Shown: positions 41,922 to 54,725, counted from the first letter of the stretch. The stretch is DNA of 64,000 nucleotides from Annona cherimola (GCA_030490835.1 CM059977.1:20255335-20319334), one strand, 5' to 3'. The notes: a model not told the origin generated them from the sequence alone. Numbers and translations: made by a program.

Positions 41922-42209
41922 CCGGCTGTTTGTTGTGGGGAAACTGCTGTGGTAGTGTGTGTGCATGTGGAGAAGCCGGGGCGGAGAGCCTTCCCTTCTA
42001 ATCCAAATCGTCATCGAGCTCACCATCATGGCCTCGTTAGGCAAAGGATAATACACCAAAGGATCGGAAGTGGGTATGATAGAAGAGCCCATCTCCTCCT
42101 TTACTCTCAGCAACTAAGACAATCAGTTCACCGCCATTCTCAGTCCAACCCATTCCTTCCTTCTCCCTCTGCCGACAGCATTCATGATCATCAGCAGCCT
42201 ACAACCAAG
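41922..42209 (+). CDS. Possible exon of an unrecognised small protein
   Basis: A frame opens after a plausible acceptor (GTGTTGACAG at 41921) and closes at a plausible donor (ACCAAG|GTATAT at 42209). It encodes about 96 residues, including RRAFPSNPNRHRAHHHG, then SGYDRRAHLLLYSQQLRQ and a Ser/Pro/His-rich end. Composition is gene-like and unlike the AT-rich surroundings. A short ATGCCACGGAAG|GTGACC at 41783 could be a first exon, with a (CT)n-rich leader before it. I found no downstream exon and do not recognise a family. Confidence 0.3.
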
Positions 42210-43615
42210 GTATATATCATCCCTCTCCCTCCATTTTCTAACACTCACTTTTTCTTTAATCGAAATCCACTCCTGATTATATGTGAGGCATGCACTTGAA
42301 AGGGAGTTTAAACCTCCATTTTCTCCAGCACACTGAAAACATCGCACATGCGTATGCTTGATGACAACCCACTTCTGTTTCACAGATTCTAGCTATTAAA
42401 GAAAAGATCAAAACATCAAGAACAGTAGCCAAGTGGCGGCTGAGCAGCTGGAAGACATTACTTGTTCCTAATTTTTTAAAATCATGGTTGCGGAAAGGGG
42501 GAAAAAAAAAGTAACCAATGCAAGTAGAGGAAGCAATACAGAATATCAACAGCAAATAAGATGAGCAGTATCATGAAAACCTTGGATGTAAGATGATATT
42601 TAAGATCACTAAGATCACTTAATTCTTCCGTGCTCTTATGGCTTTTTTTTTTTGATGAAGTGCTCTTATGGCTTTTTAATGCTGTTTTCTTGCGACTATT
42701 CGAGTCACAAATTTCAAGAGATCGATCAGCCAAAGAAGGTTGGATTCGTTGCAAAGCTTTTCTCATCACTCTAAAGGCAGAGGTGAAGAAGATCAACCGA
42801 ACTAATTAAATTGCATCTCTGCTAAAATGACATTGCTGTTTGGATAGGAAATTTCAATGGTTTGTTTGACACATCGAATTGTGTTGGAAAATCGATTTTA
42901 GAATGTGAATAATCGGTTTTATATGTGGAACAAAGATAGCAACCCCAAATGGTTGGATTCAATTGTCCCAAGAATAGATTTATTCTGTGTTCTGTAATCT
43001 TAGCAGACACTCAGTCTGCTGGAACCTTTTTTCATGTAGCAGATTTGTTGAATTTAGCCACCAATCTAGTCATCAAATTAATACTCCGAAAGCTCAAAAT
43101 CATGGGCTAGAAGCTTAAAACTATTATACAATATACATGTGATGGCGTGTAAAACAGATATTTCACCACAAAGTTATATTATATTAATATATATTTTACA
43201 CGAGGTCCAACCCATGGGAAGCTGTCCCCATGAGAGAAAAAAGGAAGTAGTGACATTGTGGTAATTTTACTGTGTAAATATATTTGTTTAAAAATGTGAG
43301 TATATTTGATTTTTTAATAAAATTTGTATTATATGTATACAAAATCTCAATCTATTCCATTCATTTGTGGGATCAATCAATGAAACATATGTAGACATAA
43401 TTTTTCATTATTTGACATTTTTTAAAAATATTTGTGTAGAAAAAATTATTTTTTAATAAGATTTTATTATAATTGGTAAAGTTGAAAAATATATTTTATA
43501 TAAGGAGTTATGTTATATTATTTAAAATTCATGCAATTAAGGTACTCTAAAAAATAACAATTTCAATATTTATTTTTGAATTTTTGAAAATTTATTAATA
43601 TTTTTTATTTTTCAA
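42210..43615. other. Intergenic region
   Basis: GC-moderate to about 43010, then AT-rich. An open frame at 42482-42796 (minus) is lysine/serine-rich with a hydrophobic tail and is not recognised. A 20-base duplication around TGCTCTTATGGCTTTTT occurs at 42629 and 42661. No gene supported. Confidence 0.45.
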
Positions 43616-43619
43616 ATAT

Positions 43620-46495
43620 AATAGAATTTAACAACATCTAATGACATCTAAAAGCATCTAATGAGATCTAATAGCATTTAACAAAATCTAACAACATCTA
43701 ACAACTTCTAACCAGATCTAACTTTTGACATTAATGAGTTAATCCGAATTTAATACTTGTAATATGATCTTAATCCCCTTATAAGGTCATTTATACCTTA
43801 ATTACATAATTTGAAAACCAGATAATAAAATTTAATGAAATCCACTTAATCTAATGACATCTTACAACATCTAATTGCATATAACAGCATCTACCGACAT
43901 CTAACAGCATCTAACGGTATCAAACCGAATCTAACTTTTGATATTAATAAGTTAATCCTAATTTAACACCTGTAATATGATCCTAAGCTTCTTATAAGGT
44001 CATTTATACCTTAATTACAGAATTCGAAACTCATATAATAAGATTTAATGAAATCCATCTTAATCTAATGACATATAACAACATCTAACCAGATCTAATG
44101 ACATCTAACATTATCTAATGACATTTAACCGAATTTAACTTTTGATATTAATAAGTTAATCCTAATTTAACACTGTAATATAATCCTAAGCCCCTTATAA
44201 GGTCATTTATACCTTAATTATAAAATTTAAAACTTAGATAATAGGGTTTAATGAAATCCACCGGGTTTTTTGCATGGTAAACCCTCTAACTTTGGCCAAT
44301 TGCATCTCAAACCCTGAAGTTCGGCCGTTTGCATTTTAAACCAAGCGAACTTTCGCCTTTTGCTTTTTGAACCCCGCGGCGTAACAGCGTCTCAAGACAC
44401 GCGTATTCCAATCTGTCTCACGCTCATTTTTTTGAAATTGACGAAAATAACCTTGTAAATAACCTTATATCATATCGTATTTAAATACATTGCAGGAACA
44501 CCAAACAATAATGCACCACCGGAGCACCATTTTTGGTGCTCCACCATCTTCAAATCATGCGCACGTCTTCCCCCAAATCGAAGACAGCCATGGTTCCCAT
44601 TTTCTTCATCTCCAACAAGCTGTCCAAAAATTGAAACCCACCAAAACCGGCAGCACGTCTTCTCCACACTAAGCAAACAATCATCGACGAGCAAGCCATG
44701 GAGTTCCCCCCTTTCAAACTCATTTTCTCCTCTTCACCGTCCAACAATCAAGCCTTCAATTTAATTCGTATCCGGTATTCAGATTGCATCCAACAGGAAG
44801 CCACCGATTTTTCCCTTTCTCAATCAAATTCAGCATCACCGCACCCGCATCCAGCCATGGCAGCAACCCAAAAAGCTTGCCGTCAACCCATTAATACTGA
44901 CATAAAAAATCTCAAAATCAACCAGCCATAGCCTCTCTTCAGCACCAATTTCATCTACGGGGCCTATCAATTGCAGCACCAAAATCACGAATTAAAGCCG
45001 GCAACCTCTATTCCCAAACACCCATCTGCCAAGCACCAAGCCGAACAGAGCACACCACCAACAACAACCAAAGGCAACACTGGTAGCTCACCGATCCGAC
45101 TAGCCATAATCGGGCAAACTTCCCAAGCAAAGCAGATCATCTCCAAGCCTCAAGCATCCAAGCTTGATTTTGGCAGTCCGTTAAACCTAATTTCCATCTG
45201 CCCAAAATTTTGATTCAAAAGTCTGCATCGCCCTTGTTTTTTTTCTACAGGCAGAAAACAAATCCCCAACCAGCCACTGCTCCATTATTTCTGCAGTCAA
45301 AGTGGGTAGCACCGACCAGCTTCCATCTCCTTCTCCAAGTCGTGAGCAGAAATCAAAGCCAAGCTCCATTAAAACATGGCAGCAACATCTCAAATTCATT
45401 TGCCTCCGTCTACGCATAAAAGCAGAGATTTTTCAGTTAGAGGAAAGGTTGATGGACGCCGCATCTTCATCCGGCCACCACGTCCTCTGCACTAGTCATT
45501 TCTGTCGCTCGGGTTTCTGCTTTAGCGTTTGCTTTCATTTTAGATTTTTAGCAAGGATATTTTGGACATTTTATGCATCTTAACAGTGCTTTTCGACGCC
45601 GTTACATTGCGGGGTTCAAAAAGTAAAAGACGAAAGTTCGCTAGGTTTAAAATGCAAACGGCCAAACTTCAGGGTTGGAGATACAATTGGCCAAAGTTAG
45701 AGGGTTTACTACGCAAAAAACCCGAAATCCACCTTAATCTAATGGCATCTAACAACATCTAATCGCATCTAACAGCATCTAACCGAATCTAACGATATCT
45801 AACACCATTTAAAGACATTTAACCGAATCTAACTTTTGATGTTAATAAATTAATCCTAATTTAACACCTGTAATATGATCTTAAGCCCTTTATAAGGTCA
45901 TTTATACCTTAATTATAGAATTTAAAATCCGGATAAGAGGATTTCATGAAATCCACCTTAATCATATCTAAGAGCATCTAACTTGATCTAACGACATCTA
46001 ACCGAATCTAACTTTCGATACTAATAAGTTAATCATAATTTAACACCTGTAATATGATCATAAGCCCATTATAAGGTCATTTATTCCTTAATTACATAAT
46101 TTAAAACCTATATAAAATAGGATTTAATGAAATTCACCTTGATCTAATGACATCTAATAACATCTAATAGCACCTAACAACATCTAATGACATCTAACAA
46201 AATCTAACAACATTTAACCGAATCTAACTTTTGATATTAATAAGTTAATCCTAATTTAACACCTGTAATATGATCTTAAGCCCCTTAGAAGGTCATTTAT
46301 ACCTTAATTACAGAATTTAAAACCCAGATAATAGGATTTAATGAAATTCACCTTAATCTAATGACATCTAATCGTATCTAACAACATCTAATGACATCTA
46401 ACCGAATTTAGCTTTTGATATTAATAAGTTAATCATAATTTAACACTTGTAATATGATCTTAAGCCCCTTATAACATCTAACAACATCTAATAAC
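43620..46495. repeat. Tandem array of a ~180-225-bp unit with CATCTAAC subrepeats
   Basis: The landmark ATAAGGTCATTTATACC recurs near 43781, 43994, 44197, 45892, 46071 and 46287, with a last partial unit at 46471. Each unit also contains ATTAATAAGTTAATCCTAAT and TTTAATGAAATCCACC. Spacing varies because each unit includes a variable number of ~10-bp CATCTAA(C/T)NN subrepeats. The array is split at 44263-45723 by a Mutator-like element. Two units of the same family lie inside the hAT element at 6.5-6.9 kb. Confidence 0.88.
44263..45723. mobile_element. Mutator-like element with ~135-bp terminal inverted repeats
   Basis: A 1461-bp element with ends GGGTTTTTTGCATGGTAAAC and the inverse of GGGTTTTTTGCGTAGTAAAC. 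The inverted ends stay ~90% alike for about 135 bp (to GAACCCCGC...GTAAC). An exact 10-bp direct repeat GAAATCCACC flanks it (44253-44262, 45724-45733). Long inverted ends plus a 9-10-bp duplication define MULEs. The interior is GC-richer, with several 60-90-codon frames on both strands but no transposase. The frames are Pro/Ser/Gln-rich and not recognised, so a Pack-MULE is possible. Confidence 0.85.
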
Positions 46496-46499
46496 ATCT

Positions 46500-49400
46500 C
46501 ATTTTAATATTTTAAAAATATTTTATATAAATTTATGTATTTTGCAAAAAATATATACATAATAATTCATTTTAGAACTATGCAAACCTTTAAATAATTT
46601 TAAAACTAAATAAATATATAAAGCTATAATATAATATCAATTCAAATAAATATTGAAGTAATTAAGTTAGTAGATAATTTTATTTAATAGAAATTTTATA
46701 AGAAAATTTATTAAAATTACAAAATAATATTTTAATAATGATTAAAGTATAATTTATATTTATATTTAAAATAATTTAATATACAGTGCATTTTATATTT
46801 ATTTATCATAAAAACAAAGCTTTAAAATAACTTATTTAATTAATATTTGTATTGAATATGGAGATTAGAATTTAATTTGAAATGAAGATTAATGGAATAA
46901 AATTTCACTTTAAATAAAATTTAAAATCAAGTTAGACACAAGTATGAAATATTAAATTATTTTAGTTATTTTTCAAAATGAAATTACTAGAAATAATTAT
47001 TTTCAAAGTCAACGATTGGAAATAACTTATTCCATCTGCATGCACACAAAATTTTCGTGCACCGTTGGAGCACCAAGTATTGGTGCTCCATCTTCCCTAC
47101 TGGAGAGAAACCATGGTTGCCGCTGTTTCCTCAACCCATCAACGACTGGAAATCGACTTTCATCACCATTCCACTGATTCTTACTTCTAAATCTATTGAA
47201 ACATTAATGAATAGAAACCAACCTCCATGAAACACGCACTGTTAACCATGGCTGCCATAAACACTATCTTAGATCTCACCATCTAAGCCATGCATTTACA
47301 GATCGGAGTCGGACGATCAATCGCCGTAGAAAACCCTCAAGGCCGCTAGCCACTATTTTCTTTCCAACAACAGATCTTATAGCTGCGGCTATTTTCTTAT
47401 CTACGAAACCGCCTCCTCTGTTTCATCTCTAACAACAATGGCGTCTATAAGCTACTGGCAACCATCTCTCATCAATCATACTTCTGTGCTTGCAGTAATT
47501 GTAGTTGGTGATTACATTCATTCCAACCATCTCAAATTCGTCTGCTGGCTTAGGCAAATCTAGCCATGCTCTCCAAGTCGCAACCTAAGACCTGAGAGTA
47601 ACAAGTAATCTAATAGCAATGGAAGAGGAAAAGATGAGATCTAGAAAATGAAGGAACGAAGAAGAAAAAGAGAAGAGACGAATAGAGGGAGGACAAGGGC
47701 AAGCGGGAATTCAAAGTTTCCATGCATTCCTGTCAGTTTTTCAACCTGCCCAAAATGCCCCTTTCAATCTCAGCCGTAGAACGAAAATCGACGGTAGATA
47801 TGCAGCTTCCCACGAGAGAACCGTAGGGAGGCTTCATATGAGTCAGGGCTCATTTTACACTAGCAATTCTGCACAACGGCTAGCATGACTTATGGGCAAA
47901 GTAGAATTTTTCTTTCCTTTTTTTTTTTTTTCTGTAAACCCTATCTAAATCTTTCTTTATAAGGAGGTATTTGTTTATCCAAAAAAAAAAAAAAAAAATT
48001 CAAACTAAGGGAGTGTTTATTAAAACCTAAAACTTTTTACTCTCCATAATTATCTTATTTTTTAATTATTTTTTCACTTCTTCCCATACAACTATCTTAC
48101 TTTTCAATCATTTCTACAAAACTACTCTTACATCTAACCTATCTCTTTTAATTTTATTTGTTTTACTCATCATCGTATCACATCATTTTCTCCAATTTCA
48201 AAAATTTTTATAACAAAAACTTCTCATCAAATATCACTTCCTAACGCACCTTTTCAATATAAAATTTTTTTGTTTCTATAACTACCATAATTTTTAATTA
48301 TTTTTTCATTTCTTTCTATATAACTATTTTATTTTTCAATCATATCGACACACATATATCTAACCTACATATTTTAACTTTATAATATTTACTTTTCATT
48401 ATTACCCTTTTTATTTCGTATCATTTTCTTTTATTTGAAAAACTTTTATACAAAAAAATTTCATTAAAATTTTTATAACTTCCCAAACATACCTGAATTT
48501 GAAATTCGATCATTTGATAATTTTTTCAAAAGCAACGACATGGGCATGGATACACGTACCTTATCCATGGCCATATTTCATTAACTTTCATAAGTAAAAA
48601 TACCAAGGAAAATTCAAAAAATTTCTAAATGGAACCAATACATCTATGAAAAAATAAAAATAAAATAAAATTTAAAGACACCCATGAATAACCTGATTTA
48701 CAAGCGAGAGTGTAAGAAACACACCCTATACATCATCAAAATGCTATAACAGATATGGCGTGTTTAAAGTGTATATTCATGGACCAGTCAATTCAACTAC
48801 AATTGCTAGAGCAACATTTTCAAAACAGTAGGGAAAAATTCAAATCAATTCAACCTCGAATATTTGATTTGGATTTTCCATCAAAAAAAAAAAAAAAAAA
48901 TTGATTTGGATTATCCCAGACCTAGCCCTAGAAGAACCCCATTTTAAAAAACGAAATTTCATTCGGAATTTTGTCAGGAGAAACACAGACATGCCCCTTC
49001 CATTATAGGTGCAACAATGGAAAAACGAGCTTCAAATTGAAAGTTGTGCTAGACATAAATAAATTGAAATCCAACCGTACCAAAACGCTTTGGGGATACA
49101 GGTTTCCATGAGGATAACTTTAAAAGACATTGGACAATCTACTCAATGTGACACAGGCAGGCAGTTTGCCTTAGGCCATTTGGACATTATGGTACATTCC
49201 TCATATGGTCCCAGTCAGTCTCCCTCGCATGACTCGTATGCAACAAGACTTCAAAGCTGTTCCAATATCAGCAAGCCAATTCCACAAGTTTTGCACTTGT
49301 TTCTCCTCAGCATGCATGAAAGCAGGACATCCCAACATAAGGATGATCAAATCCTATCAGGTGAATCTGCTCATCAGATTGGGCAGCAATGCATCTAAAC

Positions 49401-50032
49401 TTTGACCCTGCATACAGAGGCCACGTAGTAAACCAAATTTTTGCAGAGCGATGATCTTCATTCATCATGGTCCTATAAGTTCCATGCAATACAATGGCAA
49501 TCTCAGATAACAGCAAACAACAACATTAAGTGCAGTAGCACCGCAATTGCAGTTGAATTCTTTTCAAATCCAATATAAAAGACAAAAGGAGATGCATTCT
49601 AAAATCCGATACTTCAAAATGCTAAAATCAAAAGCAAATGATCAGATCCCCATTCCCTGCTGGCTGAACAAAACAGCAATTTGATAACTAGATGTGATCC
49701 AATGGTGCTGCAGTGAGACTTTTTCCCTAATCTTTGCAGTGCCAATCGTGTACTTCAATATTTTATCTGCAACTGTCACACTCCCATCTTAAGAGCACTC
49801 TACAAAGCATACATCTGCGCGTGATTGCAATTCTTAGAAAGGAGAATCTAGATTTGCTGACATAAGCTATGCACCAGTCTACAATCACAAAAGGCCGTTA
49901 GGAAGATGAATTTTCATGGCTCTGAAGCACGCAGTCAAAAGATATGGCCTCTAAGACATGTCATAAGTACAGTCTCAGAGGAAGAATGTCTTTTAAAACC
50001 TCTGGATGCAGCAAGCCAATGGAAGATCACCA
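46500..50032. other. Region between the tandem array and the PABN gene
   Basis: 46500-47000 is very AT-rich. 47030-47880 is GC-richer and resembles the interior start of the MULE (GGAGCACCA...TGGTGCTCCA foldback at about 47070), with no recognised protein. 47880-48500 holds MITE copies and homopolymers. 48700-50032 is moderate in GC and should include the PABN 3' UTR. No gene supported. Confidence 0.5.
48009..48254. mobile_element. Copy of the GTGTTTGG-type MITE, inverse orientation
   Basis: Starts GGGAGTGTTTATT. The interior CATACAACTATCTTACTTTTC and ATCGTATCACATCATTTTC are inverse to the LIL3 MITE interior. A second, more decayed copy follows to about 48493. Confidence 0.6.
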
Positions 50033-52877
50033 TCAATAGTATGGCCTGTACCGCATGGGTCGCCTAAACCTTGGAATTTTCCTACACAGAAAAAAAGACA
50101 GCACTTCCATATCAATGGCAATTATGAATATTGCTTGCTAATTGAACATTTTAATGTTGTCATCGATTTCAGAAAGCAATGCTGATTATTCCTTATAAGT
50201 TTCATAGTCAGCATTACCATAGCATTGCCCAGACATTTAGGATTACACCATTTTCTTCGCAGGATAGCTTCCAGTGAGACATGGGCGAAAAGGCAGGCGA
50301 AAATATTAAAGGACATGCACAGTCACAAACTTACCCATAGCCAAATGGAGAATACATAGGAGGTGGCATGAATGGTCCTCGGGGTCTAAATCCCACATGC
50401 GGGCCAGGACGCCTTCCACGGTACTGCTTCATTCCTGGAATGTTAGTCCGTTTAGGACTTACCTGAACAATAGTGAAACCAGATGTCAGATATAACACCA
50501 GAACCAGTTACAAATTGTTCAACTGCTTAAGCATCTGACCTTCAACTGGCGACCATGTAACTCGGATTCATTTAACAGAAGCGCATTCTGAACAGCCTCT
50601 ATTTCAACAAACTCCACATAAGCAAACCCCTTCGGTTGACCAAACTTGTCAGTCAAGATGGTGACCCTGTTAACTGTACCGCATGATTGGAAATGCTGCT
50701 GGACTTCCTCAGGAGTGCACCCATAATCTACCTGAGACCTCACGCAACAGGAAGAGTAAATGTACAACACAACATCTACAGGCATTCTTGCTTCAGTGTG
50801 CAAGAATATGGGAAATCCAGTCAGACTATTCATATGCATAGTAGGTTAGCTATATGAGGATGCTGTCCTCATTTTCATTGGTTGATTATTTAAACTTGAT
50901 TTTACAATTAAGCAGTTGACAACGAGTAGGTCAGGTGTATGAAGTCACACCTTATATTTTAATTGCTTAACCATGACAAGATTGTTTTAATAATTAAAAG
51001 TGGGTGATTGTCAGCAACACCAGCTTTACAGCACCGCTAATCCAAACTAATGCTTTATTCAAGTAGCCCTAAGACAATGCTTGCAGAAAAATCCCTTCAA
51101 CTGAGAGTAGAATCAGTCTCAAACCATATGCACACAGAATTAGAAAATTTATCATTCATATGACACAGAAGTAAAGCAAAAATGAGATGCAAGAACTCAC
51201 ATTACCAACATAGATTGATCGGGAATCCACTTCCTCTTTTTCGGCCTGTATTGCAGAAGCGCTAGGAGGATCTTTATTTGCAATTCAACCAAAAGAACAA
51301 AATCAAAAGGGGAAAAGGCATCTTAATTACATAATCAAGTGAAACGTGAAGCATGACATCAGAACTACCACTAAATTTAAACAGGTTTTCACTCTTCAGG
51401 GGAGAATATGGTCCAAGCAAATTGAATTGCAAAAACTAAATTGCATTGAACAGATGGGAAAAAAATGGTGAAAGAAGGGACCATTCCAATAGTAGTGACC
51501 AGTGAACACAAAACATCTTACCCTCCAGTTATCCATATACAAGTCAAGACCCAACTAAAAATGAAAGAATTGCAAGGATGCTGTGATATCCAGAACCCAA
51601 CTTCATGAATACACACACTTGCACTTGCATGCTCGCATCTTAAAAAATTCATGACCAAAACCACATTGTATATTGATTACTGAATGTTCAATATACCATG
51701 TCAAACAAGAAAAAAAGAAAGAGTGAAGAGGATAATCGACAAGCACACTTAGCACACCCAGGAGTCATGTGATAGGGTAAGGCGCATAGATATATTGCTT
51801 TCATTTCCCATCAAACGCAAATGAGCCCCTCTTACATTTCTGTCAACAATAATCTACTACAGTTGTTCAACAGACGCAACCATAAGCAATCATTTAATAA
51901 CTGCTCAAGTAACATCACCACTCACAGGACATAAAGCATGCATTTCCTCAACCAAATCCACAATTTAAGCTGTTGCAACTCCTTCACTGTAGACGACCAT
52001 GGCAAGTGAATCTTAATTCACTCACGAAAAGGGGCCTGCTATTGTGAGAAACTTCCAAAAGTTCATCAAGCAGATAATTACCAGCAGAAAATCATCGAGC
52101 AATTCACCAACATTGTAAATAGGTCATATTGTCATAGATAACCATACATTTTAATCATATGAATATTAGTCGAAACAAAACACAATAATTCTTTTGGTAC
52201 CGTAAAGCAAGGCTGCCTCTCCATCCCCTTCATTCCAAACACATCAAACACACTCCTTTGATTCGCATTCGAAATACCCAAAATCTAAATGAAGCTCCTT
52301 TCAGGGAGAATCCTTTTTGATGGGGGAAGATTTCTCAATGCAACTTTCCGCGCTTTCAAACTATCTTTTTTATTTCAAAGGCGGCAACGGCTATTCCACC
52401 ACACACATCCCCAGCAGCGACGACAAGAAAGTTCTATACATCTGGCGGAAATCATCATACCAATATTGCCGTCCAGTTTTCAGACGATTCAATAGGGAAA
52501 TGGAAAACACAAAAACGGAGAAGCAAAGCATTGAAATAAGGTAGGGATGGTGGGAATCAGAGAAGGCTACCTTGCACAGCTCCCATTTCTTTCTCAACCT
52601 TGGCCTGCATCTCGCGGAGAGCACCAGCTTCATCTTCAATCTCTTTCAGCCTCTTCTTCATCTCCTCCAAATCCTAACAGGAATCCGCACACAAAATTGA
52701 AAAACTAAAATCAGATCAATCAGGCACGGCAGAGAAGCCAGGGATAGGGCTAGAGCTAGGGTTTTAGACCTCTTTGGAATCGATATTGTCGTCGGCCCCA
52801 GCCATTTCGACGTCCGCCTCCATCCCTCCTCCGCCAGGAACATCTCCGTCGTAGGACTGCTGCTGGTGACCGTCCAT
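50033..52877 (-). CDS. PABN: Nuclear polyadenylate-binding protein (PABPN1 / PABN family)
   Basis: Binds growing poly(A) tails in the nucleus. Six exons on the minus strand: 52877-52770, 52673-52571, 51271-51201, 50731-50540, 50462-50335 and 50081-50033, giving 216 aa. Layout: an acidic Gly-rich N-terminus [18 protein letters not shown]; a coiled coil [19 protein letters not shown]; and one RRM split over exons 3 and 4, with RNP2-like SIYVGNVDYG and RNP1 KGFAYVEF. The C-terminal tail is Arg/Gly/Pro/Tyr-rich ([17 protein letters not shown]), ending [11 protein letters not shown]. The arginines there are likely methylation sites by analogy with the family. All junctions are GT-AG and in frame, and the length is usual for plant PABNs. 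The gene appears intact. Paralog number (1-3) cannot be assigned. Confidence 0.94.
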
Positions 52878-52978
52878 CAAGAGCTATGCGCAGGAACTTC
52901 GCTCTCGCTCCCCGTTTTTCTCCTGGCAAGAGCAGCAGATTAGGGGTTTCGCAGCGAGCTTCGGGTTGCGCTCCCAAT

Positions 52979-53095
52979 ACAATGCACGGGTTTTTGCATT
53001 TGAAGCACTTTAGTCTTGCATATTTGCATTTTAAGCCTTGTAGAAACGTAGCTCGAATATTTACCTTTTAAACCCCATACCTCTAAAAAATGTCT
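52979..53095. mobile_element. Diverged Mutator-like terminal repeat next to PABN
   Basis: Reads ACGGGTTTTTGCATTTGAAG, then GCATTTTAAGCC and TACCTTTTAAACCCCATAC. This is the same order of motifs as the MULE ends at 44263 and 45723, but clearly diverged. No partner end is visible, so it is a solo or truncated end. It lies ~100 bp upstream of the PABN ATG. Confidence 0.45.
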
Positions 53096-53772
53096 CATCA
53101 TTTTTTTTTTTATCATGCTCCACCTTGTACCGTTGTACGTTTGTTAATAATTTTGGCGTCATAAATCTATATTAATTAATATTTCAATTAATTCAGATGG
53201 AAAGAAAATTTTAAAATATATAAAAACCATTTGTGCTACTTTTATATGGCAAAAAGTTTATTTCAAAGTGGAACAAAACTCCTCGGATGGCAAAAATTTT
53301 ACCTTATCTATTTTATTTCATATTATTTATTTAGCTAAAAAAATTAAGTTCCATTCTAGTAAAATATGTGAAATAGTCGTGTTTGCTAAAGAATATTCAT
53401 TCACATGTGTATTAAAATATAACAATAATTTATAGAATTATTGTTCCACGTGGTAATAATATTTTAAATAAATAATTTTAAACATTGCAAATACAGATTT
53501 AAAATTAAAATTAGCCTCTAACTAATTTGCTATATTAATTTTATACATTTGTAGATGTTACTTTGTAAAAATAATATTAAATAAACAATAGGACTTTTAG
53601 ATGTCGCCTTTGCATGTCATGTTTGATAAGAAAAATATTTTTAAAAAGTGGAAGATGTCATCCTCATCTTCTTCTTTTTTTTTCTTGAATTAGTGTCTTC
53701 CTCGTCTTAAGTAAGAAAAATTAGATAAGATTACTTAACAATGATATATCATAAAACTCAAACTCTATTTAA
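53096..53772. other. AT-rich intergenic stretch
   Basis: AT-rich sequence 5' of PABN with no open frame or repeat that I can name. Confidence 0.5.
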
Positions 53773-54010
53773 GGATGTGTTTGGAGAACATTTTTGAATT
53801 GGTAAAAAATGATGTAATATAATATATGTAATAATGAGAAGTAAAAAAATAAAGATAAAATAAATATATTAGTTGTATGGCTAAAAATGATTGAAAAGTA
53901 AAATAATTATAAAAAAATGTAAAAAAATAATTAAAAAAATGATAGTTATACAAGTTGAAAAGTTTTGATTTAAAAAAAAAAAAAAAAAATTTTAGCCAAA
54001 CACCCCCCCT
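53773..54010. mobile_element. Copy of the GTGTTTGG-type MITE
   Basis: Starts GGATGTGTTTGGAG and ends AGCCAAACACCCCCCCT, with a complete AT-rich interior. It has the same interior blocks as the MITE in LIL3 (GAGAAGTAAAAAAATAAAG, GATTGAAAAGTAAAATA). It is one of the clearest copies in the window. Confidence 0.75.
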
Positions 54011-54606
54011 AAATCATTTCCTTTTGTCAATGATTCGATTAGTTACTTTACCATCGTTACATACGGTCTATTATATCAAGTGAGAATAGGGAGGCGGCGG
54101 GTACGAGTCAGGAGCAGAAAATCCACTTTCCTTTTGCTTTCTTTTCACCTCTGTTATCCCCTTCTTACCTCTCGGAGAAAAAACCCGACACGTGGAGCTG
54201 CATGCTGCCAACGCCTCTTCTCTGCTTCCGGCCAAAAATCCCTGATGTTGTCTCGCTGACGCCATTGGCGTTCTTACTCGTCGTCTGTGGACCCGTCATC
54301 ATCGTCGTCGTCACTTTCTTGCAGCCGGTGAAACCCATTAGCTGCTACCTCTTGCCGGCCAGAAGCCAAGCCCCTTCATCCACAAGCGTCCGTCGATGAC
54401 GAACTTGCAGTCATGAGATCTGCTGGGTTCGAGCCGTTCAATTTCTTCCAACAACCGGATTGCGGGACCCATGTATCATTCATTGCAGTCAATCGCAGCA
54501 ACGTGGCTGCCACATGCTCGAATCGAACCTGTCATATATCAGTCTGCATATCCAATCCAATCCAGCGACTTCCAAAAGTAGGGTGAATCTGGGGAAGCGG
54601 ATTAAT
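54011..54606. other. GC-richer stretch without a recognised gene
   Basis: Overlapping frames on both strands (54071-54265 minus, 54202-54399 plus) are hydrophobic or basic and not recognised. It may be a decayed gene fragment. Confidence 0.4.
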
Positions 54607-54725
54607 GATCTTGTGAAGCCGCTTCACGGAACCTATTTAAAAAAAAAAAAATCAAAAAAAACTTTTTTAAATAAGTTTTTGGACTGGCTTCATAGAAACT
54701 TCCGTGAAACCGGCTTCACAAGATC
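54607..54725. repeat. 119-bp foldback
   Basis: GATCTTGTGAAGCCGCTTCA at the left is inverted at the right as TGAAACCGGCTTCACAAGATC, with further pairing through TTTAAA-rich inner arms. Ends begin GATC and end GATC. It may be a very short MITE or a small-RNA precursor. Confidence 0.65.

Noticed and set aside
44470..45583. Six to eight frames of 60-93 codons inside the MULE
   Set aside because: None has a recognisable domain or splice structure; kept only as part of the element with a note on possible gene capture.
54420..54460. GGGTTCGAGCC resembling a tRNA T-arm
   Set aside because: No A-box, acceptor stem or anticodon arm can be placed around it.
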